Assembly (NCBI GenBank): GCA_943736015.1
Contig: OX031066.1
Span: 11,350,245-11,414,244 of the forward strand
Direction: 5' to 3'
Source of the DNA: Tridacna crocea
Taxonomy: Eukaryota; Mollusca; Bivalvia; Cardiida; Cardiidae
Length of the DNA: 64,000 bases
Shown: positions 23,231-34,200 of the stretch, one piece after another
How the letters are laid out: each line of letters begins with the position of its first letter
Numbering within the stretch: the first letter of the stretch is position 1
Translations under genes and position numbers: made by a program
Notes under the pieces: model-generated
What the model was told of the DNA's origin: nothing
Database searches by the model: none
What the model saw: the letters and a program-made list of their open reading frames with translations, nothing else

Positions 23231-23654
23231 GAATGTCGACGTGGGAAATGTGCCACCAGTTACAATGATCTCAGCCATGCTTTGTGAAAACTGAAAAGGG
23301 GATTAATACATTTATAAAAGACCGTGCAGACTGACTGGGATCAAAACCTTTTACTGTTGATAAATTTTTATGCAGATCACAGGACCAGTCTATCTCATAA
23401 TTCAGTCAGTTGTCTTACATGGACTTTATGGTTATCATTTATAAACGATGAATGAAATATGCCTCAATGTCATGAAGAGTAGAAAACATTTTGGGAGAAG
23501 GGTAAAATGCTGTTTATCATCAGCTCCTTTTTCCACCATTTTTTCCAAGTCTTCTTCATCTGGGTCCTCAAACTTCGATATTGTGTGGTGAAGGGTTCCG
23601 CTTATTCATGTTTACAAGCATGTTTTCGAAGCTCTCTGCTGCATAATATTTTGA

Positions 23655-23844
23655 CCTGCAACACCCGAAAAGGGTCATCTGGACATTTGTGTATAGTGTT
23701 GTCTCCGATCAACCTGAACACTCCATGCAGGCTAATGTGAAACGACAATGGATTAGCTTGCACTGGCTGCATGGGCTGATCCGACACGACACTTTAATAA
23801 ATTTACGCAAATGTCTGAATGCCTCTTTTCGCGCGTTACAGGCC
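23655..23844. mobile_element. hAT-like MITE copy
   Basis: cctgcaacacccgaaaagg ... cgcgcgttacagg. It abuts the foldback at 23844. Confidence 0.7.
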
Positions 23845-24016
23845 AATTATTTGTTTCAGCTATTTGTAAGTTTAGTTTAGCGGTATATCGTCGGTTTACT
23901 TCAAAAAACTCGTAACTACAGCTTGTTTCAAGCTGTAGTTACGAGTTTTTTGAAGTAAACCAACGATACATGTATACCGCCAAACCAAACTTACAAATAG
24001 CTGAAACAAATAATTG
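23844..24016. repeat. Near-perfect 173 bp palindrome
   Basis: Arms of about 85 bases (caattatttgtttcagctat...) meet at agcttgtttcaagct. A third partial copy of an arm follows at 24045-24105. Confidence 0.88.
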
Positions 24017-24425
24017 TAACGTAACTACTACTACGTAACTACTACAACTTGAAACAAGCTGTAGTTACCGTTGTTTTTTTTTTAAGTAAACCGACGACAT
24101 ATCCCGTAAAAGAATAGTAGAATAGACGGATCAGACTGTAAATTTGGTGCTGTCTAATCTTAATTTCCACTTTCTGTAATGGTCCCAAATAAGGTCCTCT
24201 AAATCTTGCAGGCCAAACAAATAATGGACAAGTGAATTTGCATGAAGTTTAATTTCTTAAAGGAGAAGCTTCGAAGTACTACACCATAGAAAAACAATTA
24301 ATAATGCATGAACAAAACATTGGAAAACTGCTAGAAAAAGGCTATGAACAAAGTTGAAAAACAAAAATTCATTATCTCGAAAAGTAGATGTACAGGCGAT
24401 CTGATAGCGGCAAATGTATCCGTCG

Positions 24426-24807
24426 ATATCAGACTACACTAAACATGCAGTCTGATCTTGATCTACACTTTCTTGAAGAGTAAAAGATATTTACATAGCG
24501 CCCAAAGGGTAAACATAAAACGGAAGGCCAAAACTCGCTTTAAATGACAGTGGAGATCAAGATCAGACAACACAGACAGTGCAGCGTAAATCTTTGGTCA
24601 AGAATGCCCCTTGGAATGAGTGTGGTACTGGAAAGGAAATTTACAAATTCTAGAAGTAGACAGAAAAACTGCCATCAGCCAGTGGTTGACATATGTATGC
24701 TTCTTTTAACTCCTTCCTTACAAAAGACACCACCAGAAGTTTATGTGGACACTGTAGATCAATATCAGACTGCAAAGAAAGTGCAGCCTGATCTTGATCT
24801 ACACTGT
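24426..24807. repeat. Cluster of short hairpin repeats
   Basis: Units at 24426-24475, about 24550-24590 and 24750-24807; the last is complete on both arms. The rest of 24110-25060 shows nothing else. Confidence 0.6.
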
Positions 24808-25059
24808 CCACCACTAGATTATAGCCAAATAGCGTCTTTATCCTGCAGTAGAAATACATTTGGTGGCTAATTGGTAGTAAAAGAGATAAACTGCCTTGTC
24901 TACGTTATACAGATGTCAAAAATATGTCTAAATAGAGAAAACAGTAAAGAATCTTTATAAGTTGATACAAAAAGATATATGTAGCTCGATTATGCGCGCA
25001 AAATTATGTTCCAAATCAGCAGATGCAAAGTAGTTTTAGATAACAATATTAGCACAATA

Positions 25060-25465
25060 ACAGATGACAAAATTTTAAACTGGTCCGAATTGAAATCAGT
25101 TGTTGACAAGTTATCTAGCACTAACGACAAAAATTGTCACTGTAAGATTTGGTAATATTGTAGTAAATGCTGATTAATGTTTACAAAGGCATTCTATCTC
25201 CGGGTCATTAAAATTCGGAATCATGTGATGCAGGACTTAACCCTTTACCAAACAATCCCTGGTTTTTACAACCCTGAGATAGAGGCCTTTTGAAAACATT
25301 GTGGGAAAAGGAGAAAATGCTGGTAACCAGCATTTTCTCCTTTTCCCACAATGTTTTCTACAATTCTGGAAACTAATTTCAATTTTTGATATACATTTAT
25401 TTTGTCGTTTGCGAGTGCTTTCAATTTGGACCAGTCTAAAATTTTGCCGTTTGGTAAAGGGTTAA
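25060..25465. mobile_element. Decayed and intact TTAA MITEs sharing one TTAA
   Basis: The decayed copy (25060-25240) ends in the same TTAA that opens the intact copy (25237-25465, TTAA both ends, perfect palindrome). Confidence 0.85.
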
Positions 25466-25467
25466 TG

Positions 25468-25572
25468 GCCTGCAATATGCGAAAAAGGTCATTCGGACAT
25501 TTCTGTAAGGTGTCCTCTCTGGTCAGCCTGTGCGGTGGACAGGCTGATCCTAGACGGCACTTTACGACCACA
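25468..25572. mobile_element. hAT-like MITE, left half
   Basis: ggcctgcaatatgcgaaaaa with its first hairpin; the right half is missing and the next foldback follows. Confidence 0.6.
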
Positions 25573-25579
25573 TGATTAG

Positions 25580-25721
25580 TTGTACGGTCAGGTGGCAGGG
25601 GACTTGGAAACTTATTCACGGCTGTTGTTAGTCATGTCGCCCCGAGCCGAAGGCGAGGTGGCGACATGATTCACCACACCCGTGAACGAGTTTCCAAGTC
25701 CCCTGCCACCTGACCATACAA
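25580..25721. mobile_element. Foldback MITE
   Basis: Arms ttgta(c/t)ggtcaggtggcag onward pair for about 45 bases around a loop with a cgccccgagccgaaggcg motif. Confidence 0.8.
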
Positions 25722-25725
25722 GGAA

Positions 25726-25731
25726 TTTATT
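25726..25731 (-). promoter_or_regulatory. Possible poly(A) signal AATAAA for the zinc-finger gene
   Basis: Canonical hexamer about 840 bases downstream of the stop. It is weak evidence on its own in AT-rich DNA. Confidence 0.2.
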
Positions 25732-25853
25732 ATATTGCAAAGTTTTACCCTTTCAAAGAGCGTTAAATGAAATTTTCTTGTATTAGTATCTCACAAATCG
25801 AGCATGCTGACGAAATAGAAATTCCCTTCTAAGTGCCCCAATTCAATGAAAAC

Positions 25854-25918
25854 TGACGTTGCTGGAAACGGACGTCACTAAAACGTGCAGTCTGGTGATC
25901 GATCGAAACCGCCATTTT
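25854..25918 (-). promoter_or_regulatory. CRE-like and YY1-like motifs; candidate XKR promoter
   Basis: The minus strand has AAAATGGCGGT (25918-25908), TGACGTCC (25877-25870) and a further CRE half-site at 25854-25860, in repeat-free DNA between the zinc-finger gene and XKR. Assignment to XKR is inference. Confidence 0.2.
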
Positions 25919-26296
25919 GGACGTCGTGTTGCATGTGTAGTGAAGTTCATGGGGCATTCGGAACACCTCGGACAATCTTTCGATCCATTACTTCTCTTTC
26001 AAATCCTATGTTATGGGTACTCATTAGAATCATGTAAATGAGACGGTTCCAATAAGTACCCATAACACAGGGTTTAGTGGACAATAATTAATATTTTCAA
26101 TTTTGAAATCAAAATCACTCCCTCTATCTGGAGCTCTGTTTAAATTCCAAACATTAAAATTTACATGTTTAAAGAAAAGTGCAAATGAAAACTTGTAATA
26201 GCAAAATGCGAGATGTACGAAATTGATCTCTCCCAAAAACATGACTATCCACACTAGATCTAGTATCTGTTGTAGTAGAACCTCGCAAACCACAAA

Positions 26297-26531
26297 TTAA
26301 CCCTTTACCAAACGACAAAATTTTAGACTGGTCCAAATTGAAAGCACTTGCAGACAACAAAATGAACGTACATGTAACTCAAAAATTGAAATTTGTTTCC
26401 AGCAGGGTAGGAAACATTGTGGGAAAAGGAGAAAATGCTGGTTACCAGCATTTTCTCCTTTTCCCACAATGTTTTCAAAAGGTTTCTATCTCAGGGTCAT
26501 AAAAACCAGGAATTGTTTGGGAAAGGGTTAA
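26297..26531. mobile_element. TTAA MITE in the zinc-finger gene 3' UTR
   Basis: TTAA at both ends with TIRs CCCTTTACCAAACGAC and GTTTGGGAAAGGG. The perfect central palindrome would form a long hairpin starting about 100 bases past the stop. The element edge is 36 bases from the stop. Confidence 0.9.
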
Positions 26532-26566
26532 AGTGCCATGAGAAAAAACATAAGAAACACAGTTTT

Positions 26567-29500
26567 CTACTCTGCGTTTGGACTATCAACATTTGTTGTG
26601 GTCAAGGAATCTTCCGGTGGTTCTAAAGTTTTATTTATCGTTTCACTGTCATTTTGACCAATTGCAGAAGTTTCACTGGAAGTACTGGAAGACTGTGTAG
26701 TATCTTTCAATACGCCACTTCTACCGTTAGGCGTATGACTTTTCCTTCGCAGTCGTTTTATTAGAGCCATGCCGTGAACTCTCATGTGACCCTTTAATGC
26801 GGCTTCGTTTTCAAACTCTTTGTAACACACTTGACATTCTAGAGGATTGCTAACAACAATATCTTCAATGTCAGAATCTATATTTGATTCGTTAGTATCC
26901 TGTCCAATTTCTGTAAACGCTTCAACTTCTGTCGTTGTTGGCTCTTTTATATCGTTCGCCGCACAGTATGCTTCGAAATTTCTCACCTTATGAACCATGA
27001 ATAAATGTTTTCTCAATGAAGGCAACACGGCAAAACACAAACCACATTCAAGGCATTGGACTGTTGACGAGGATTTATGTTCTAAAATGTGCTTTAAAAA
27101 ATCTTCTCGAAGTCCCGAGGTGAACAGGCATTTTGAACATTTCTGTAAGTTCTCGTCTCCTGTTTTTAGTTTCTTTGTCAGCCTTTCTTCTGTATTCACC
27201 ACTGTGTTTTCCGTTTCAAGCTTGCGTTTTTCTGGTTCTGGACTGATACCTTTCCCTTCAAGACCTGGTAATTCAGGAACTATCTTGGAATCATCCCATT
27301 TCTTTAGCCTATGCTTCTGTCTTAAATGTTTCTCCAGTTTCATCTTTTCTGAAAAGTATCTTGCGATCTTTTTGCCCTTGCAAATGAAGCAATAGTACCT
27401 TAGTTTCTTTCCCTCATGACTCAGTATTAAGTGTTTTTTCAAAGACGATTGAGATTCGTGCATAAGTCCACATAGATGACATGGATGAAGACCATGCTCT
27501 AGCTTTATATGTTCCTGAAGTTTTGTTTCACGTGTAAAAACAGCATCACATTTGTCACATCTTTTTTCTTCAACTGTAGCAGGTAAAGCTGTGTCGTTTG
27601 CGTCAGATTCTGGGATCAGTTTGACAGTATAGTCGTTTTCCTTTCTCGTTATTTTAATCTTTGTGGGCGATGTCTTCTTTCTGGCTGTCTGGGGTTTATC
27701 TATTCTTTCACAGGTATTTTTATTATTCACAGATACACAGGAAATTTGATGACTCCTTAACTGATGGTAGGTTTTAAAAGTATCATTATCACATGATATA
27801 CAAATGAAAATGTTTTCATTTCGGTGTTTCTTCAAATGATTGATTCTATGGATCTTATCCTGGAAATCTGCACCACAAGCCTTACAAGTTGGACTGATGC
27901 CTACAGGCAGCGCCAGACTGAAGTGTGGTGGTGACGTTGGATCAGAGGGAGTAGCTTTGATTCCACATGATTCCTTTCGAAAAACCAATCTCTCCTTTGT
28001 CTTTTGGGCAAATTCAGTAGTATCGGACTCTTTAGAGGGTTCTTTCTCCTTCACTTCCTTCATGGCTTCTGGGTCACCGTACACCTTGATTTTCATCAAG
28101 CACGGGTGTGATCGAAGCATTTTCTGGCCGACACATACCAGTCCGCAAATATCACAAAAGTTCACTTTCACCTTTGACGGATTGGATGTATGATTCACCA
28201 GAACATGTGAGACATATGCGTTCATATTACCAAAGTCTTTTGAACAAAATGTGCAAAACGTTAACCTTTTGACAAGCATTTTGTGTTTCTGATTATAATG
28301 TGCCTTCAAATCTTTCATTTGGGGGAATATCTGACCACATTGCAGGCAGTTGAACATGTAGCCAGCCAAGGCCTTCATTTCATTAACATGATTTTGTATG
28401 TGACTTTCCAGGAATACTCGGTCATCAATGAGAGTGTCACAGTAATGACACCTGTATATAATTTTGGCTTTGGGCCTTGTATTTGTCTCCAGAGAGCCAT
28501 GTTGGTTGAGGTAATGGGAATAGAAATTCTTTAATGATCGTAGTGCCATTGGGCAACTTTCACATTTATAGTAAGTGTCCATATTTGAAAGGAGATGGTT
28601 TTTCATTGTTGAAAGGCAGCTACTGACATATTTGCACTTTTTACAAAGAAAACAACCAAATCGTGAAAGATGGAAACACTGTAGTTTTAAGTGTTTCAGG
28701 AAATCATCCAGAAGTTTATGAGAAAATACTTCTCCGCATTCTGGGCACACTAAAAATTCTGGAACACCTTTCTTGCGGTCAATTGCATGTATTGTTTTGT
28801 GAGCTTTCATACTGCATACATTGGACATGTATAATGGACATTGGTCACAGAATATATTGGCCAAGGACTCAACTCTATAATGGCTCTGTTTATCGGACAG
28901 GGATTTGTACTGATAAGAACAAAAGTGGCAACTGCTAAAAAGTTGCTCGACTTTGTTATCTTCATTCTTAATTCTTTCAGGAACATCATCAAAAAATCTA
29001 AATTCCTTGGTTTGAGAAAGTTCATCATACTGTGTAGATATTTCTATGGAGTCTGACTTTATATGAATGGGTACTGCTTGTGAGTTTTTTATGTTCAAAT
29101 GAGTTCTTAAATGACTAAGCATCTGACATTTGTTCGTAAATGTGAGAGTGGTTTTACACGCTTCACATTTGAAACTAATTTTCATACTTCGTCTCGAGAG
29201 ATGGTTGTGTAAGCTTTTTTTAAAGAGGAAACTATCACCACATTCGTAACATGGAACGCAGGGTCTAGATGTGATCAATGTTTTTAAATTTTCTGGTATT
29301 GAAGGAGGTTTATATGTAGGTAATGGGTTTCTACGTGCAATGAGTTCAGTTATTTTTGCAACACCAACATTTTTTATGTTCACCGGTTCCATTTTCACAT
29401 GGGGCAAATCATTTTGAACTTGATACTCTGAAGTAGAATTGTCCAATTCACTGCTTTTACATTTAGATACAGACTTTTTCCCATGTGCTGCGGTAATACC

Positions 29501-31276
29501 TGGAGTTTGAGTTACTAGTGTTTTGGGGGTACAAGAAGCTGTAAGTATTTTTTGTGCCCCAGTTTGAGCAATAGTTAACACTTTTGGCGTGACTTTGGAG
29601 CAATTTGTGCTTCCGGTAGTCTTGACAAGTTGTACGACAACAGGACTTTCCGAGGTTACTGGTTTCGCTAGAATTGGTCTTGGAAAGGAATTTGCCAACT
29701 TTTCAGTTAAAATCTGTGAATTATTGGAGGACACTGGGACCTGTATTTGTCTAATATCATTATTTTTCACTGCCTTCTTATTAACTATAGGTGAAGTAAC
29801 AGGCTGCTTCCTTTTCCTTCTTGAACCAAACCTCGCATCCTGGTTGGATAACTCATTTCCCCCAGAACTTCCACACATGAACTCCATCTGTGGTTCTTCC
29901 TTGATAGAAAAGACATGAGATATAACAGGTAACCCTTGGTTTCTTGTATCTGAATTTTGACTTAATCCTGACAAACTGGCCCCAGGGAGTACAACTGAAA
30001 CACTTTTATTTAAGGATGCTGTGCTAACAGTCATATTTGTGTTCTGCTTTGGCAGTCCAATAGGAACTGAGGAACACATTACTTCTAAAGCATCAATGGC
30101 TTTACTTGTACTGTAGGATTTTGTCACACCAGTTGTACTTACTTTTGGGTTTATGTCTAGGACTTTCTCCTGTCCCATAGCTTGTTTGCTGTTTCCATGG
30201 TCTTTTTCAACAATTTTTGGTTGTGATAATGACCTCACATCCACAATTAACAATGATCCAGTGTCATCAGTAGGATCTTGTCTATTTGTTTGCTGGTCTT
30301 TCAAGTTTGAAACATTTTTGAGCTGTGTTTCTTTTTCATTACATTGAAGTACAGCTGTATCTTTACTGGTATTAGAACTTAAACTTATTTCCCTAGCAAC
30401 AGTCACAGGAATCGTTTTATTCTGCTTATCCAATATCTGTGTTGAATGACAATCTATGTCTTTATCTGTTAAGGCAAGGCCTACTTCATCATGTTTGTTA
30501 TATGCTCCCTCCACAGACACAATACTTATGCAGGACAATGAATCAGTATTGTCTCTGTTTATATCTGATATAGAATTATTATGTTTTTTAATCATTTGGT
30601 CTTCAACAACAGTCTGCTGCACGACATTATCTTTAGACAAGCTTGCCTTCGTGGTATCAGAATGATTTGCACTGTTTTTATATTTAGATACTGCTATTTC
30701 TGATTCATTGAACATACATTTTTTTTGTAAGACTTCCACAGCAATTGCCTCTTTAGTTTGTTCCTGATTATCTTGAAGCTCAAACACTTTTTCATGAACA
30801 GAGGGATCCTCAAATTCAACATTCAAAGACAGGGTATCACTGGACTTAGATGGTCCATGTTCATGGTTTACTTGTGTTATTTCAATTTCTTTGTGCAACA
30901 TATCATGTAGCAATTCATGGTTTCCTGGGTTTATGTGAGCTACCTGTTTTGTCTGCCAGGCCTGTTTATCTGGGAAAAAATTGTCTTCAATCACATCATT
31001 ATGATCTTTTCTTTCCTTGGAGGTATCAAATAAGTCAGTGATGGTATCGGTGTGAAACTCATTTTCTGTATTGTTTTGCACTGTTTCACTAACTTTCTTG
31101 CAATATGATGAATTCACTGTTGACTTAAGTTTATCACTTTTTGTACCTTTGTCTATGTCAATTTGTTCTGTATGCATTTCCTTCAATTTCATGCTATTTG
31201 AACGTTCACAGATAATCTCTATTCCTTCACTTGAAAAGGATTTTTCACTAACAGGTATGTCAGCTATTTGTTTTGC
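26567..31276 (-). CDS. Zinc-finger gene last coding exon (residues 92-1660)
   Basis: Acceptor tatgttttag followed by GCA AAA CAA ATA GCT (AKQIAD), open for 4.7 kb to TAG. It holds the basic cluster and every zinc finger. The first internal Met is 28 codons in, but the exon joins upstream, so that Met is not the start. Confidence 0.92.
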   Translation of the reverse strand, partial: AKQIADIPVSEKSFSSEGIEIICERSNSMKLKEMHTEQIDIDKGTKSDKLKSTVNSSYCKKVSETVQNNTENEFHTDTITDLFDTSKERKDHNDVIEDNFFPDKQAWQTKQVAHINPGNHELLHDMLHKEIEITQVNHEHGPSKSSDTLSLNVEFEDPSVHEKVFELQDNQEQTKEAIAVEVLQKKCMFNESEIAVSKYKNSANHSDTTKASLSKDNVVQQTVVEDQMIKKHNNSISDINRDNTDSLSCISIVSVEGAYNKHDEVGLALTDKDIDCHSTQILDKQNKTIPVTVAREISLSSNTSKDTAVLQCNEKETQLKNVSNLKDQQTNRQDPTDDTGSLLIVDVRSLSQPKIVEKDHGNSKQAMGQEKVLDINPKVSTTGVTKSYSTSKAIDALEVMCSSVPIGLPKQNTNMTVSTASLNKSVSVVLPGASLSGLSQNSDTRNQGLPVISHVFSIKEEPQMEFMCGSSGGNELSNQDARFGSRRKRKQPVTSPIVNKKAVKNNDIRQIQVPVSSNNSQILTEKLANSFPRPILAKPVTSESPVVVQLVKTTGSTNCSKVTPKVLTIAQTGAQKILTASCTPKTLVTQTPGITAAHGKKSVSKCKSSELDNSTSEYQVQNDLPHVKMEPVNIKNVGVAKITELIARRNPLPTYKPPSIPENLKTLITSRPCVPCYECGDSFLFKKSLHNHLSRRSMKISFKCEACKTTLTFTNKCQMLSHLRTHLNIKNSQAVPIHIKSDSIEISTQYDELSQTKEFRFFDDVPERIKNEDNKVEQLFSSCHFCSYQYKSLSDKQSHYRVESLANIFCDQCPLYMSNVCSMKAHKTIHAIDRKKGVPEFLVCPECGEVFSHKLLDDFLKHLKLQCFHLSRFGCFLCKKCKYVSSCLSTMKNHLLSNMDTYYKCESCPMALRSLKNFYSHYLNQHGSLETNTRPKAKIIYRCHYCDTLIDDRVFLESHIQNHVNEMKALAGYMFNCLQCGQIFPQMKDLKAHYNQKHKMLVKRLTFCTFCSKDFGNMNAYVSHVLVNHTSNPSKVKVNFCDICGLVCVGQKMLRSHPCLMKIKVYGDPEAMKEVKEKEPSKESDTTEFAQKTKERLVFRKESCGIKATPSDPTSPPHFSLALPVGISPTCKACGADFQDKIHRINHLKKHRNENIFICISCDNDTFKTYHQLRSHQISCVSVNNKNTCERIDKPQTARKKTSPTKIKITRKENDYTVKLIPESDANDTALPATVEEKRCDKCDAVFTRETKLQEHIKLEHGLHPCHLCGLMHESQSSLKKHLILSHEGKKLRYYCFICKGKKIARYFSEKMKLEKHLRQKHRLKKWDDSKIVPELPGLEGKGISPEPEKRKLETENTVVNTEERLTKKLKTGDENLQKCSKCLFTSGLREDFLKHILEHKSSSTVQCLECGLCFAVLPSLRKHLFMVHKVRNFEAYCAANDIKEPTTTEVEAFTEIGQDTNESNIDSDIEDIVVSNPLECQVCYKEFENEAALKGHMRVHGMALIKRLRRKSHTPNGRSGVLKDTTQSSSTSSETSAIGQNDSETINKTLEPPEDSLTTTNVDSPNAE

Positions 31277-34200
31277 CTAAAACATAAAGAAAGAATAATA
31301 CAAAGTTACAGTGTATGTTTAACACAAATAAGACAGTATCTCTGAAAATACAGATACATGTATTACATGTTCTGTTTTTTTTTTTTTGTTCTTTCCAGTT
31401 CCTTTTTCGCTTTAAAAGCAATACTTTGGTAAAAAAAAAAAAAACATTGTGATAAATCTACCTAAATATACCTGTTATATTCTTCAGTCTTAAGTGAAAT
31501 AATCCTCAATACAGTATTGCAATTTCATAAGAGGTCCCAGAATTAAAGATCTAACAAAATTTTGTTGGATTAAATCATAAAAAAAAGATTTAGAGTTTGC
31601 GATATAACTTTTGTGTACATGTATTCTGTCAGATGAGATTATTGCTGACAAATAATTGTGAGACAGACAACTCAAACAAACACAGCATGTCTTAACCCTT
31701 TCCCAAAACAACAAATTTTGGACTCGTCCAAACCAAAAGAGTTTGCAGATGACAATTCTAGATTTGGAGAAAATGGCAGAAAGTTCTCAAAAAGGGTAGA
31801 AAACACTGTGGGAAAAGGAGAAATTGCTCGTTATGAGCAATTTCTCCTTTTCCCACAGCGTTTTCAAAAGACTTTTACTGCAGACACGTAAAAACCAGGG
31901 CTTGTTTGGGAATGGGTTAAAGGCTTGTAAAGACTTGATGAAGTCTACTCTCATCTTCACCCCTAGACCACCTTCCACAACTTTTTTCCCACTGGGATAG
32001 TGTAGATCAAGAGCAGACGGCACAAACCATGCAGTCATCCTGATATCAGTTTACTTGGCATCTTAAACCCCTTTCAATTATACATTCAAGCCATATTTGT
32101 CACAACTCTACTTTTCCAAATGTTTACCTGTTTGTTTGAATGGTGTTTTATGCTGTTTTCAACATTATTTCAGTCATACAATGACAAGAGTTCACATATC
32201 CATGTACTTCCTGTACTATGTTTTATCCATACTATGCTAGGGCTAGAAAAACTATACAATGGAACAAATACTTTTCAAATCTGCATTCCTGAACGATATT
32301 GAAAAAAAAATCAGGATCAAAGGGTTTCTATACAAACTTTATTTGATTGATTGTTTGGTGTTTGGCATATGTTCTGCATTATTTCACTTGCTGTTATATT
32401 ATGATGGCCAGTGCACCTCTACGTGTTTTCCTGGAGTTTCTCAATCCAGTACTCTGCATGATATGCTTCTCGAGTCTCTGTTAACCCTATATCACACAAT
32501 CCCAACTTTTAATGACCTTGAGAAAGATGCCTTTTGAAAATATTGTGGGAAAAGGAACAAATGCTGGTAACCAGCATTTTCTACTTTTCCCACAATGTTT
32601 TCTACTCTTCCCAAAACAAATATTATTTTTTTATTCACATATATTTTGTTGTCTGCAAATGCTTTCAATTTGGATAAGTCCGAAATTTTATCATTTGGTA
32701 ATTTGTTTGAATGGTGTTTTACGCCGCTTTCAACTGTATTTCAGTCATATCACGGCGACAGTTCACATATTCATGTTTCCTGGGTTTCACCAGTACTAGG
32801 CTAGGCTCTGAAGTGTCTTACCCAAGGACACTCCTGTGAAAAAAACCCAGTGGAGCCAGTGAGGCTCAAACCTGGGACCTCCAGGTTATTAGTCCTACAC
32901 TTTACCACTGAGCCACACAGGACCCTACTTATCATTTGATAAACGATTAACAGTCAACACCTTGTCCGAGAATGAAGTGAATGTCTTCAGAGATTTTATA
33001 AAATGTCACAGTTTTTGTAAGACCACATGGATGACGCCAGAACTATGACATTGACTTGATGCTGTCTTTTGAAAACAGCCGAGCACAAAAGACAGACCAT
33101 ACAGAATGTGCAATCAAACTGCCATCTATGACATGCAAAAGCCCCTGTCTTTTGCCTAAGGCATTGAAACCGTTTACATGTATATCTTTCCTGGATTTTC
33201 TCTAGAATTTACCTCTAAATGTCAGTATCAGATAGTAGGGGTGAAACAATATGGTAAAAAGCGTATTGCAATATATTGCGATACGGCTGACCCGTATTGC
33301 AATACGCTCTATATGCTGACATTTAGCATATCTGACCACTTGTAGTCACTGTTAGGGTTGCATATGCTAAATAGAATAGACTAGTCTTTAACACAGACTA
33401 GACTGAAATGACAAAGAAATTAAGAATTATCCATAGAAACAAGTAAATGACTCAGTGAAATTTCAAGTCATGTTCTTTTTCAAAAATATTAGCATGTCAA
33501 CCTTGTCAGCACCCAGAGAAGCCCTCTGTGCTGACAAAAAGTCACCAGCAGTACTGAACACTCTCTCAGAGGGCGCACTTGTTTATGTAGAAACCAGTCA
33601 GGGCTACTATTCCGAACTTTGGGAGCTCAACAGAGAAGACAGTGCAATGCACTAACTTGCTCTGTTAAACACAAATACTTTCCCGCTTATCTACCGGGGA
33701 AAAAAAACGCGAAATAAGTATGAGCAAAGTTATAGGAAATGAATAACAAACTCTGTTGGTCAAAAATCAGTAATACGGTCGACCGTTATTTAGAGTTCGT
33801 GTCCGCGGCGAATTTGAGGCGGTCATAATTTTACCTTAACACCGGTGACACCGCCTGGAGAAAAAATAAACAACTTTCGCTTTCGTAAATCTTTCAGATT
33901 GTTGAAAAACGATCGATTTCTGACCGAATTTTTGGGAAAACCGGACTTTCTAATGCAATTGCGAGAAGTTGACATATTGAAGAAATACCGATACGGTAAA
34001 ATTCGTACCGGTTTCGGTTTTTTCTTTGAACAGACCGCGGTTAATCGGTATATCGGTAAACCGTTTCACTACTATCAGATAGTATAACATAAGTTGCATC
34101 GTACGATCTATTCTGTAATCTTATGTCTCTTTTTACAATAATACTATGAAAAAAGTTCCACTCATACTCAATGAATCAAACCTAAGAATGATCTAAAATG

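Noticed and set aside
26997..30665. Many plus-strand ORFs of 60-130 codons across the zinc-finger exon
   Set aside because: They lie antisense to the 1,541-codon frame and show no independent motif.
32862..32915. Functional tRNA gene
   Set aside because: Box A and B are present but the body runs into a SINE tail with target duplications and no full cloverleaf is evident.
33455..33655. 66-codon plus-strand ORF
   Set aside because: Antisense shadow of the hAT transposase C-terminus.
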